A stretch of 64,000 nucleotides of DNA, from positions 7,950,935 to 8,014,934 of the forward strand of contig NC_058338.1 of NCBI RefSeq assembly GCF_905475395.1, given 5' to 3'. Every line of letters begins with the position of its first letter. Position 1 is the stretch's first letter. Shown here piece by piece: positions 49,261-60,399 of this stretch. This stretch comes from Chrysoperla carnea. Lineage: Eukaryota; Arthropoda; Insecta; Neuroptera; Chrysopidae. The notes beneath the pieces were generated by a model. It was given only the letters and a program-made list of their open reading frames with translations. It was not told where the DNA came from and made no database searches. A program made the translations under genes and the position numbers.

Positions 49261-49291
49261 TTATAAAAAGTTTTATTTTTCAAAAACATTT

Positions 49292-49297
49292 TTTATT
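49292..49297 (-). terminator. Polyadenylation signal of the dehydrogenase gene
   Basis: On the - strand AATAAA occurs 56 bp after the stop codon, with a second AATAAA at 49272-49277. Spacing fits a short 3' UTR. Confidence 0.55.
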
Positions 49298-49352
49298 ATT
49301 AAAAAAAAAAATACATAAAAATACTTAATTAAGCGTAAAAATTACAATAACT

Positions 49353-52300
49353 TTATAAAACCGAAGTATTTATGACTCCATAGGCACTCGTATATTTCGT
49401 CGATTTTTTTGTTAAAGCAATAAATTGTTCGGCTACTTCAACCGCCACACGAATTTGAGCTTCTGCTGTACTAGCACCTAAAAAGAAGATAAAATATATT
49501 ATTAAAACATAAATAAATCTTTGAAATGTAAAAAGGTCATCCAAATTTACCCAACTGGTAATTTTTTGGGAATGTCCTTAAAAGATACGATTCTTTTCTT
49601 ACCTAAATGAGGTGTAGCAATAACTTTTGGATGTTGGATCAATTTTAACGTGACTGGGGATGTTGGGGGTTCCTCTTCGAATACATCCAAAGCAGCACCT
49701 CCACATTTACCAGATTCTAACGCTTGAAGTAATGCGGATTCATCAATAATACCTCCTCTGGCTACATTAACAATTTTTACACCAGGTTTACAAACATTTA
49801 ATACTTTTTCATTAATCAAATCTAAAACAAGAGAATTAATTTTGAATTTTCTGATACCTATAATTATGTAGCGATAAAACTCACTTCTAGTTGATGGAAT
49901 TAGAGGTGTATGAATTGTAATGTAATCGGCAATTGGATAAATTTCATCTAGTTCCATTTTTTTCACATTGAATTTAGCAGCATCTTCTGCAGTTACAATG
50001 GGATCAAATCCAACGGTTTTCATTCCAAACGATTGTAAACGAAGTGCTACCTCACGTCCAATTCGGCCCAATCCTAAAACTGCTAATGTTTTACCATATA
50101 ATTCTGATCCTGTATATAGTTTTCGATCCCATCGTCCTGCTCTAAGTGACGCATTCGCTTGGCATACATGTCGGGATAATGAAGCAATTAGCGTACATGT
50201 TAATTCACAAGCGCTTATGGCATTTCCTCCAGGAGTACTGAAAAAAGATTTAAAGTGTTGAAAAATTGTAAAATCGTCAATGCTCCAATAGAAAGACAAG
50301 AAAAATAGTATTTTCTTTATTCACGGCTGAAAGTACGTACTTGCTACTTCTGTGGAGAGGCGAATTTTCTTTGGGACTTTCGGCCTCCCAACAGAAACAC
50401 CAAGCACGAAAAGGAAAGTTAAATTTCCATTAAGGTAACACTCAAGTCACGGTGAGCCAGATCTTAATTTTTTTTATTTCGAAAATTACTTTCTGTCTAT
50501 TTTTCAAATAGCAAACAAAAATCAGAACTTTTAACTTCAATATAATAGGCTCCCAGTCTACGCCACAAAAAAACAAAAATAGGAAAATCAGGATATTTAC
50601 TTTAATACGGCAATTTTTTTCTTGGTAGCTGCATCAATATCAATATTGTCAACTCCTGCTCCAGCTCTACCAATTACTTTCAATCCATTGCTAGCTGCAA
50701 TAACATCTGCTGTTACTTTTGTATCTGAACGTACAATTAAACCATCGTAATTCTGAAACAAAGCATATTTTATTAAAATAAATCACCAGAATAAGGTCGG
50801 CTTGAAAAGTGAAAATGTTCGTTGACAATAATTGGTTTATGTATGTTCAAAGTTTGTAAAATGTTCTAACCACAACAAAAAAAATTAAACATTTAACTTT
50901 GAAGGTACAAATTTTAATTAAGCATTCATGTGATCTTTTTCATTTAATAGTTTAAAAAAATTTTAATATGCTTTTCATAAGCACAATGTTAACATTTTAT
51001 TCTGATGACGTCAAAAATTAAAAAATTCGATTTTTTTGATAACAAAAGCAAATTTGATCCGATCTTATTGAAATTTTTTTTGAAACCCACTAATTTTGCT
51101 CCATTCTTTTCAACTGCGATGCCAATTTTTCGCTAGCTATCACTAATGTGCTTAATTCCGACACCAGGACTTCACATTCTCGAAACCTATCAGAGCTAGG
51201 TTAATTTTGATCACAAATTTGAAAAGTATGGCCCAAATTTAGTAGGATTACATACCTGATTTATCAAAATTGGATAAAATTTGGATGAGATATAACAAAA
51301 TTAAATTTTTTGGATTCTGACGACGTCATAAAGTTAAAAAATTCGATATTTTTGATAACACAGGCAAATTTGATCCGATCTTATTGGAATTTTTTTTGAA
51401 ACCCACTAATTTTGGGTCATTCTTTTCAGCTGCGATGTCACTCTTTCGCTAGCTATCACTTATATGCTTAATTTCGGGACCAGGACTCCAAATTCTTGAA
51501 ACCTATTAGAGCTTGGTTAATTTTGTTCACAAATAATATCAAATTTAAAGTCCACAAAATAAATAAACTTTTAAAAATTTTTCGATATCTTATATATATC
51601 TTAAAAAAGGAGGGCCAATTTGGCTTTTTCATAAAATAGTTATCAAATAAAACTAGTCAAATACATCTATAAAATGGTATTATTGGTACCAAATATTATT
51701 TGAAATGTTGCAAAAAGTTTTCCCATTAGTTTTAAAAATTTATATTCTTAATGAAATTCAAAACCAAAACATAATAATTTCGGTGTTTTATTCTAAACTT
51801 TTACTAAGATCATATAACTAAAAGTTGAAGAAAAAGCCAACGAAAAATAATACTGGAAAAGTTTTCAAATCATTTAGACTTGTGTAGAATTCCATTCAAC
51901 ATTATTAAATGAAGTTAGTTGAACTCACTAAATTTAAAACACAAACAAGTGAAAACAAACAATTGACTGAGTTAATTGTTGAAATACCATGTATAGGCAG
52001 GGTTGATAACTCTGTCACATTTCACACACATACATATCTGACATATTTAACTGATATTCTCATATAATGCGCAAGTGTTGATGCGCAGTCGTTTGTTTTT
52101 TTGACGTCACGTAAATAACAAAAGATATTCACTTTGATATTCCTATATTCATACATACTATAAAATTTGCACCTAATTAACGCCCTCGTGGATAAACAGT
52201 GATGTTTACAAAAAAATGTTTCAAACAAAAGTTTTTTATTTTTTTATAAGCAACATTTTTTACATTTAAACTTTTGTTCTATCTCTAACGGTTTACAAGA

Positions 52301-52837
52301 TGGGTCCTACGGACCCAAGACCCAATTGACCTATGATGCTCATTTACGAACTTGACCTGTCTTTTTACGTCCTGAGTACGCTGTAAAAATTTCAGATCGA
52401 TATCTTTTTTCGTTTTTGAGTTATCGTGTCCACAGACGGACGGACGGACGGACGGACGGACGGACGGACGGACGGACGGACAACCGGAAATGGATTAATT
52501 AGGTGATTCTATGAACACCTATACCAAAATTTTGTTCGTAGCATCAATATTTTTAAGCGTTACAAACTTGGGACGAAACTTAATATACTATGTATATTTC
52601 ATATATACATGGTATAACAATATCTCAAGGTCAATACCAAACAATATTTCATGAACACACAACAACCCAACAACAGTAAATCCAAAATAAAATTTATGGA
52701 AAACTTACTTGTAATTCCTTGATTAATGCATCTTTGGATAATTTATATTTACAATCAACTTTAATACCATTTTCTTCCAACAATTGAACGCAAGCTGGAT
52801 CTACAGCATCACTAACTAATACTTTTTTAATATCCAT
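49353..52837 (-). CDS. PHGDH: D-3-phosphoglycerate dehydrogenase, short form (five exons)
   Basis: NAD-dependent oxidation of 3-phosphoglycerate to 3-phosphohydroxypyruvate, the entry step of cytosolic serine synthesis. Exons, in coding order: 52709-52837, 50601-50752, 49885-50237, 49603-49821, 49353-49477. They total 978 nt, 325 residues, with GT-AG borders and phases 0, 2, 1, 1. Residues 1-93 form the outer substrate-binding part ([22 protein letters not shown] near 76-91). Residues 94-285 form the Rossmann domain with GLGRIG at 149-154. The catalytic residues of the family are present: Arg233 (VNVARGG), Glu262 (DVFEEEP) and His283 (TPHLG). The chain ends about 40 residues later, with no ACT or ASB regulatory domain; insect enzymes of about 330 aa share this layout, whereas vertebrate forms have about 530. 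Intron 1 (1,956 bp) carries repeat families C and A. Intron 3 is only 63 bp and stays in frame. The start is the ATG giving [10 protein letters not shown], in line with the family N-terminus. No promoter motif was recognised. Confidence 0.95.
50985..51545 (-). repeat. 316-bp tandem repeat family C, locus 3, in PHGDH intron 1
   Basis: About 1.8 units, written in the same direction along the window as the other loci and therefore antisense to PHGDH. The array begins at TTCTGATGACGTCA and breaks off in AGCTTGGTTAATTTTG. Equivalent points (TTCACATTCTCGAAACC, CTCCAAATTCTTGAAACC) are near 51172 and 51486. Confidence 0.9.
51948..52615 (+). repeat. Interspersed repeat family A, copy 6, in PHGDH intron 1
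   Basis: It has both ends of the family, from AAGTGAAAACAAACAATTGA to TTCATATATACATGGTAT. About 80 bp not found in other copies (about 52066-52145, containing TTGACGTCACGTAAATAAC) interrupt the left third. It is antisense to the host gene. Confidence 0.85.
52435..52481. repeat. (GGAC)n microsatellite inside family A copy 6
   Basis: About 11-12 perfect GGAC units. Other copies of the family have only two or three units at this point, so this is a secondary expansion. Confidence 0.95.
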
Positions 52838-53687
52838 ATTAAATTATTTTTAATAAAAAGAAGATAAATTTTTAACAATATGAATAAAAGCAACAGAAAA
52901 ACCAGACGAATCTCTGTCTAATAACAACTAAAGTTTAAATAATCTCGTGTCTACCGGTACAATAATTTGATGAAATGATCAATCTTCCTCTCTGTTATAT
53001 TCAACACAATTTATTGAGTAGAATAAATTGTTAAAACTTGTTTTTATTAAACTGATTTACTGAATACTAAATAATTATTATTTATTATTTTATTGAAGAG
53101 ATTATTTCATCATCATCATTGAAAATGTTTTGGTGTTGTTATCAATTCTAAATTACAGTTTTAAAAAACTTAAATTTATTTATTTTAAAAAAAAATATAT
53201 AAAAGATTTCTATACACGAAAACAATATAAAAAAAGTTTATGAATACTGATAAATACTTTTATTAAGGCATTAATGAACATAAATTAATAGAGTGGGGTC
53301 TAATCGGAGTTGAGTTTGTAAAAGGTTACCGTTAACGGATCGTCTTTCTACATTAAGTTACAGTTATACCAAAAATAAGTATGTGTGAGAATTTCAGATT
53401 ACGGTTTCCATGATGACGACTTCTGTTAGAACTCCACGAATTAGACAGAAAGAAAGCAGAACTATTTTCATTAACTTCCCTAGTTTCCGAACAATTGAAT
53501 TCTGTAGATTTAGAAGAAAGCATCGTTCGTTTCATTTGAGGCTATAAAGTGATTTAAAAAAACATTTTCTTTTCGCACATCATTATACAATCCTTTCGAA
53601 CAATTTAAGCGCCAAATTGTTCCTCTAGGTCATCGCAATTCTAGGCATGAAAACTTAATTTAAAAAAATTGAAAATAAATTAAAAAC
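52838..53687. other. 5' flank of PHGDH, no motif recognised
   Basis: A+T-rich. No clear TATA box or other core promoter element was identified upstream of the start codon. The small - strand ORF at 53353-53535 has no recognisable content. Confidence 0.35.
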
Positions 53688-54235
53688 AAGTGAAAACAAA
53701 CAATTGACTGAATTAACTGTTGAAATACCATGCATAGTTAGTGTTGATTTCTTTATCAAATAACACATACATACATGTGACACATACATAACTGATATTC
53801 AAGTATGGTACATACTATAAAATTTCCGCCTAATTGGCGCCCTCACGGGTAAACTGTGATGTTTACGAAAAAATGTTTCTAGCAAAAGTTTTTTATTTTT
53901 TGATAAGGAACATTTTTTACTTTTAAACTTTTGTTCTATTTCTAACGGTTTACAAGATGGATCCTACGGACCCAAGACCCAATTGACCTATGATGCTCAT
54001 TTACGAACTCGACCTTACTTTTTACGTCCTGAGTACGCTGTAAAAGCTCGATATCTTTTTTCGTTTTTGAGTTATCGTGCCCACAGACGGACGGACGGAC
54101 AACTGGAAATGGACTAATTAGGTGATTCTATGAACACCTATAGCAAAATTTTGTTGCGGCATCAATATTTTTAAGCGTTACAAACTTGGGACTAAACTTA
54201 GTATATCTTGCATATTACATATATCCATGGTATAA
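53688..54235 (+). repeat. Interspersed repeat family A, copy 7
   Basis: Near full length. Starts AAGTGAAAACAAACAATTGA, has GCGCCCTCACGGGTAAACTG, GGATCCTACGGACCCAAGAC and three GGAC units, and ends ATATCCATGGTAT. A few bases are deleted after TACGCTGTAAAA. Confidence 0.88.
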
Positions 54236-54789
54236 AAACATGCAACTTCTCTATTATATTCATTAAGACCCTTTGCGGAAAACTTAAAGTTGGCAAGAAG
54301 ATAAACGTTTTCGTTCTTATCAAATTTAAAACGTTTGTTCACCTTTTTTTTTTTAAACTCATACCCAGGTAGCACCTCTTCAAAATATAAATTAATAAAA
54401 TAATTAATATGTTATTGATATGAATTCCAGTGTGTTTGCTGTTTATTTCAAATAATATGTTTACGAGTTTGTACTTCCTCGCTTATTGTTTAAAAAATTT
54501 CTATGACGTTATCACAGTTTTCATCGGCGATATCTATTTTTTTTTTAAATTTGAATTAATAATTTTCATTTTGTGTTCCCATGTCAACAATATACATTAC
54601 GTAAGCGTTACAAACGTAAGCATGCGACTTCCTTAACGATTTCATTTTTATGATTTCCTTCACTGGACTACATTAATTAGACCTGTCGAAATCCTGCTGA
54701 ATTAGAATATTAGAAGGACCGGATAAAATTACAATATTTTTATGATCCATTATTTTTACCCTGCGTATCTGACCAACACCGAAAAACGT

Positions 54790-55035
54790 TTTGAAAATTA
54801 TTCGGAAAATAAATTTACCTGTGGAATTCCCGGGGCTAACAAGGAAATTTACGAAATGCTTTTCAGGTACGGAACAAAAACTCACACTTGGAATATATCT
54901 AAGTACACTCTCCATTAAAATATCTTTCAAAGGAAACAAAAAAAAATCAAAATCGGTTCATCCGTTTAGGCACTACGATGCCACAGATATAGAGGTCAAA
55001 CTTATAATACCTCCTTTTTGGGTATGGGGGTTAAC
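54790..55035 (-). repeat. Interspersed repeat family B, copy 4 (inverted)
   Basis: On the - strand: AGGTATTATAAGTTTGACCT, GTGGCATCGTAGTGCCTAAA, CGGATGAACCGATTTTGATT, AATGGAGAGTGTACTTAG. The overlapping ORFs on both strands are products of the repeat. Confidence 0.8.
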
Positions 55036-55059
55036 GCAAGCTAGAGAAATAACATAATA

Positions 55060-55175
55060 TGAATTGTATTTACTTTATTTTTATTTATAGGCAATTTCAT
55101 TACAATTATGATGTACAAATCACATAATAAAAAAAATGTTAAAACTATTTCTCTATGTACAAAAAAAATTTCAAA
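55060..55175 (+). repeat. Interspersed repeat family I, copy 3 (fragment)
   Basis: TTTTTATTTATAGGCAATTT and the following TACAATTATG/ATGTACAAA region match the left part of 47940-48165. Confidence 0.5.
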
Positions 55176-55706
55176 TATATTTTAAACGGTCGATTTAGCT
55201 GCGCCTTCCACCTAAAATGTTCCCTGCCAATAGCTCATTTTCTGTTTGACAGACAAGTCTATAAAATAATAATGTGATACCCTTTTTATCATTTTAAACA
55301 TATATTTTATGTCAAATACTTCATACCATAAAGGTTAAACAAGTCATATCTACATACAATTGTCAAACAACATTCGTAATAAAATGATACACTAAAATTT
55401 TCCCATATTTATGTTTTATGCAAATGACTTGCCTTGTAAACGTAATGTATAGCTACCTGACAGTTGAAAAGCACATATCTAATTTCACATCTGTGCTACA
55501 ACAAACGGAAATAAAAGGTAATAACTACCTCTACCATTAAACGAAACTAGATAGTTCGAGGAATGAGAACTGCTACCAAACCTCACAGGACTCATAAAAC
55601 AATGTGTGTTGTTGCTGCATCGTTGGTTGTCTTGTTTGTGTAGGTATAGTTAGAGGACAGTCGGATATATCTTACTAGTTTTGGCATCAGGCTTAAATAT
55701 TTCGAT

Positions 55707-55713
55707 TATAAAA
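55707..55713 (+). promoter_or_regulatory. TATA-box-like element
   Basis: TATAAAA in the context GATTATAAAAAGTC, followed about 40 bp later by the ATG of a 61-codon ORF. Such spacing is usual for small, strongly expressed insect genes, but A+T-rich DNA gives many chance matches. Confidence 0.3.
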
Positions 55714-55750
55714 AGTCTTACAGAAATTAGTTGTTTAAAATTCAATCAAC

Positions 55751-55936
55751 ATGACCAACAAAAATTGTTATCCCGAATGGTCTGGTACGATTTTTAACCA
55801 CGAAGTTTCTTATTTTTCACCAATTTTAAGGGAGGTACAGTACGATTTGAATTGCGGTATGATATACCCAACTCTCCTCTATTATGTAATTATACTCAAA
55901 CAATATTGCAATAAAAAATTTTATTATTTTATTTAA
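55751..55936 (+). CDS. Candidate small unrecognised ORF behind a TATA box
   Basis: Sixty-one codons starting MTNKNCYPEWSG, in start context AACATGA, with AATAAA motifs at about 55909 and 55946. The first half is hydrophilic and the second is rich in Tyr, Leu and Ile. No domain or signal peptide is recognised. A GTACGA donor-like site within the first 12 codons means the ORF could also be a short first exon of a longer gene. The 5' flank (55590-55700) is more complex than the surroundings. Confidence 0.2.
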   Translation: MTNKNCYPEWSGTIFNHEVSYFSPILREVQYDLNCGMIYPTLLYYVIILKQYCNKKFYYFI

Positions 55937-56208
55937 CATTTGGGCAATAAATAGACGAGGTTTTGTTTTTCTGGAATTTATGTGTTATACCTACATCGAA
56001 TATGTTGTCGTCTACATCGTTTGCCAAAAAATTTAATACCATAAACGATAAATATGTCTATACCTTGACATTTTTATTTTGAAAATATCGATAAAAGATG
56101 CAATTTCTAGAGTTATTAGATATATAATAATCTAAAAATTTTGTAATCTTCTAAATGTTTATATTGTTTTTACTAATACAAAGGAAAGCTTGGAAGAAAC
56201 TGCCATTA

Positions 56209-56615
56209 CAGTCAAACCTGGATAAGTGAGAGTTCAAGGGAGCACCATCTCATTCTCGCTTATAGAGGTTTCTCATTAACCCGAGTTTCTCGCTAATGCA
56301 GATACATGGATAGCGTTTCTCTCTTATAGAGGTACGCAGCAATAACAAGTCACAGCAAGTACGAATGTAGTAAATTATAGCTATAGTTCCTCCTAAATAA
56401 TATAAATAAATAAAGCTCGACTGTCGCTTATAGAGGTATAGATAAGTAGCAGTCTGACTTACGGAGGTCCATGAGGAAAAAACGACTCTCTCTTAAAGAG
56501 GTTTCTGTTTCTCGGTAATAGAGGTTTTGGGAGTTTAAAGTGACGGGTCCTGGCTATTACTCTCACTTATAGAGTTTTCTCACTTAACCAGTTCTCACTT
56601 ACCCAGGTTTAACTG
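56209..56615. mobile_element. pogo-like MITE, copy 2
   Basis: The ends CAGTCAAACCTGGATAAGTG and, as complement, CAGTTAAACCTGGGTAAGTG are inverted repeats flanked by TA at 56207-56208 and 56616-56617. The interior has no ORF but about six same-direction copies of a motif near TTATAGAGGTTT and the block AGAGGTTTTGGG, both shared with the MITE at 16.7 kb. The termini of the two differ enough to make them related subfamilies rather than siblings. Confidence 0.9.
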
Positions 56616-57794
56616 TATTTGGAAAAACACATACAACACACTTTTGCAATATCGTGTTCAATTTGTGTTCATACATTTTTCTCTTTTACGATTAAATTTC
56701 CATCTCATTTTACTTTTATATGGATCTCCACATTTTTCTACTTCAAGGCTCATCTTCAAGGCGAAAATCTATTTCGTATCATTATTTTAAATTTAGGATA
56801 AATTCAGTTTATAGATTTTCGGGTTGTTTTGTCTTTAAGAATTTTTTTTGAATGTAACTTGTAAATTCTTTAGAAACTATAAAAAGATGCCTGGCAAGGT
56901 TTCTGGTAAAGAATCCTAAAAATTATGCAAAGAATACAAGAAGTTTGATATCATCAAAAAACCTAACTGAATCTAAATTTAAATATCATAGCGTTGAAAA
57001 TAAATTTTCTATGCAAAATAAATGTTCACAACATGAAACAAACACGATTTAATCCTTAAGATAAGAACAGGAAATACTGCAAATATAAAAAAAAAAAGTG
57101 TAATAGTGGTAATTTTATATTTTCAACTTACTAATAGAAAATTCTTATTTTGACCTCGAAAATTGAAATGTAAAATTAAATGATATGTTCTAGCACTTCG
57201 TTTTACTAAGCAAGAAACTTCGGGGAGCTGTTTGTAAGGCTACTTCTAAAAACCGTTTCTTATACAAGAATTCTCATAGCAGAGCCGTCCATAAACTACG
57301 TGGCTCAATTCCAGCATCCTTGGGCGAGTCTATAAGAGTCCTCAATTCCACGATTTAAAGATGATCCTAAGAAAAAGTGATTTTTTGGGGTCCTTAATAC
57401 TAATCTTTTAGAACCATTTAATAATAGAATCTCTGTACATTTTAGTAATTTTTTATTTCATATTTTTTAGTAATTTTTTAAAAATCTATCAACATTACAT
57501 TATCATATAAAGTTCATTTCTAATGTAACTTTGCATTAACGAATCATTTCTAGGTCGATGCTTAAATTGATATCCATATAACATAATTTAATGAAGCACA
57601 ACATATATATGATATTCGTTGAGTGCAAAGAAAGTGGAGAGTATAAATAAATCGATGGCAGCGCTGTCATCTTATAAAACTTGCAATAATATCCTTCGTT
57701 TTATTAGAAATATATCTCCTTTTTCAGTTTTCTTCAAAACAATTCATAGACTTGTACCCCCATTTATAAAATTAATATAATTATAATTAAACAG
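56616..57794. other. Intergenic DNA, nothing recognised
   Basis: No supported gene or repeat. The ORF at 56619-56801 shows no recognisable content. Confidence 0.4.
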
Positions 57795-57850
57795 TGTCTG
57801 ATTACCATGGAAACGCCTGAAATAAAACTCATGCATGATGCGAATAGATT
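57795..57850 (+). repeat. Short dispersed repeat with X-box-like motif
   Basis: ATTACCATGGAAACGCCTGA, AATAAAACTCATGCATGATG and GCGAATAG match the intronic sequence at 38296-38348. It is probably the edge of a larger, unrecognised repeat. Confidence 0.55.
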
Positions 57851-58014
57851 ACAAGTAACGAGTAACGTATTTTCACTGTTCATATAATAAACCTAAGTAA
57901 AAATCATTTTCCATTATAGAAGTGTTATTATGGATAATTTAATCTATGGGGACTTAAAATGTTATGATACTTTAAATGAAAATGTTTGTGCAACGATTAC
58001 TATGTTATGTAACT

Positions 58015-58890
58015 AGCATGATGATTGCCCGCTTCGCTGGGAAATTTCCATTTTAAACGTAAAAACCACGGTGTTAAAGTCTTCATCTTTCTTGTTCTCA
58101 CTCATCCTCATTCCAAAACACTCGAAATACTTTATAATGCTATATTATTATAAAGTTTCATTAAAATCCAATTAGTAGTAGACCGTGGAACAGATAGGGT
58201 ACTTTGTAAAATGATTAATACATACATGAGTTCCTTTTGGCGAGTCTACCCAACTTCTCTCTACGATTTTTTACAAAAGCGCTGCGTTCTCAAATTTGTA
58301 ATTGTCATCTATAATGTATTCAAAAACACTTAAGTACGGCATGTTCGAGGTAATAGACAAGCTCATCGGTGCGGCATTTTTGCTGGACAAAATATTTTAT
58401 TGTTTAATAATTCTTAATGTTATCAAGTGGTCATAGGGTCCGACAAATTCCCTGCTGCATTTTTTCATACTATTAGCTTAAACTTGACGTCATCGTGTTC
58501 ATTTGAGATTGCAGCGTTTTCGAAAAAAAGTCGTAGACAGAAATTTGGTACACTCGCCAAGAGACCACTCACGAAAGTTCAAGTATATATTATTTTCACT
58601 TTACAAAGCACCCTTTTTGTCCCCTGGTCTATAGTTTATGAAATCGTCGAGCGAAGCTATCGTTATTCTGATGTATGAGCTATATTATTGTAAAAGATTC
58701 ATTTCAATCCATTCAATAGTTTTGGAAATAATCCAGCGAAGCGAGGTGGTACATGCTATCCTTATAAATTATCCTTATCTATATTATTATAAATTTTCAT
58801 TAAAATCCATTCAGTAATTTTGCGTAAAAACGTAACAAACAAACAAACAAATTCACTTTCGCATTTATAATATACAGGTATGGGGATGTG
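58015..58890 (+). mobile_element. LINE-like 3' end region hosting a nested foldback element
   Basis: Shared blocks GCCCGCTTCGCTGGGAAA, TTTCATTAAAATCCA (three times), ATCCATTCAGTAATTTTGCG, a (CAAA)n tail and TTTCGCATTTATAATATA resemble a retroelement 3' end; part matches 27485-27580. The foldback element at 58178-58636 splits it. No protein supports the class. Confidence 0.5.
58178..58636. mobile_element. Foldback element family M with ~130-bp arms
   Basis: The left arm starts GTAGACCGTGGAACAGATAG, GGTACTTTGTAAAATGA, then TTGGCGAGTCTACCCAA and AAAAGCGCTGCGTTCTCAAA. The complement of the right arm reads ATAGACCAGGGGACAAAAAG, GGTGCTTTGTAAAGTGA, TTGGCGAGTGTACCAAA and AAAACGCTGCAATCTCAAAT. The ORF at 58427-58678 lies across the right arm and is not a gene. 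Solo or partial relatives lie at 1.66 and 12.14 kb. Confidence 0.85.
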
Positions 58891-60399
58891 TATAATGTAT
58901 TCTACAGTATAAAAATAATGTCTTCAATAGAAATAGCGTTTTGGTTGAATTATATTAAAAATATTCTGGAATCTGAATTTAAATATAAAATTTAAAATTT
59001 TACGACAACATTTTTAGTTATTTCTCATCATATAACACGATTCCGCTTCGTTAAATGTTTCTTTATCGTTTCACATTAAATGAAAGTTTATTCTCGATTC
59101 AATTTTTTTTTTTTTTTTTATAAAAATTGCATTTAATTTTATTCTAAAATTATGCATTTTTCGAGCAAAAAATGTTACCTTTTTAATAAAGAACAATTTC
59201 CTTATATATTCATAAAAGAATAATCCAAATTGAGTTTCCTATAAATTAAAAAAGAAACACAAATCTTCGTTTAAAGTAATTTTTGATGACTTTTTCGCAG
59301 CTTAAATTTTGGAGATTATATTAGCACTTAGGTTGCAGATTTGTTGATATCGACACGAATCTTGAAGCCATTGGATTTATTTTTGGGAGGTTTTCTTAAG
59401 AGTCGCGAGTATATCAACAAACCAGCATCGAAAATTACCTCGAACGACTCTACTGCGGCAGAAGGGCTAGAGGTCGTCGTTTGGCTGACATCATTTTTTA
59501 TATATAATTTTACTTAACATTCGACTATAAAAAGTATAACAAAAATAAAAAGTACATTTTATGTGTTTTAAAAAAAAAATAAAGTTAGGAAACTCAATTT
59601 GAGATGTGCGTCTTTGAACCCAACACTTTTTGCTTGAAGTTATTGGTGTCGATAAAACTTATTTTCGATTTTGGAGCATATATCAAGTTAAAATTAACAA
59701 CCTATATATGAGCCAAATTTACTTATATGAATATTGGAAGATGTATCTCAAATTACGATAATTACATTTAAAAGTTTTCAATCAATCAATGTCTAGTCGT
59801 ATTATTGTCAATCAAATAGTACATATGTACAATATATGTATATGTCACTGGATTATTGTAAAAATCGTCAATTTATAATAAATCTAGAAAGATTGTAGTA
59901 AACTAACGATAGACTGTGATCAAACAAAGATCGAAATTACTTTTATCTCACCTTAAACTTTGATGATGAATTTAGTGATAACTTAATGAATCTAGACAAA
60001 AGTAATAATAAGTTTTTTTTTTGAAGAGACCCAAACACTCGACGCCTATAGCAGTGATTGGACGATTTATGGCGTGCAAGTTCGTTTATAAACTTACCGC
60101 TGAAAAACGTTAAATTTTAAGGTGATTGTAAATCTTAAAAATAGGACACTATTACAGAAAATGCATGTAAAAGTCAAACTTTTATATATAGATTACGATA
60201 ATACCTCCCTTTTCTGTGATTCTGTCCCATTTTTGAACGAAAGGGCTAAAAACTTCAGAACCCAACCTACTCCTCTATAGTTGGCAAACAATACAGAATT
60301 ATCAACAAATAAAATAAGGAACGTTCAAGATAACAAAAAAGAAGCTGATAAAAAATCCAATATAGTTACAGGTGATAATAGATTTATTTTTTTTAATTG
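58891..60399. other. Intergenic DNA, nothing recognised
   Basis: No supported gene. Sequence near 59390-59480 is less A+T-rich but carries no readable protein. Confidence 0.4.

Noticed and set aside
49968..50261. 97-codon + strand ORF over PHGDH exon 3
   Set aside because: It is antisense to a conserved dehydrogenase exon; composition explains the open frame.
54673..55057. Overlapping 88-codon ORFs on both strands
   Set aside because: Both cover family B repeat DNA.
58427..58678. 83-codon + strand ORF
   Set aside because: It spans the arm of a foldback element.
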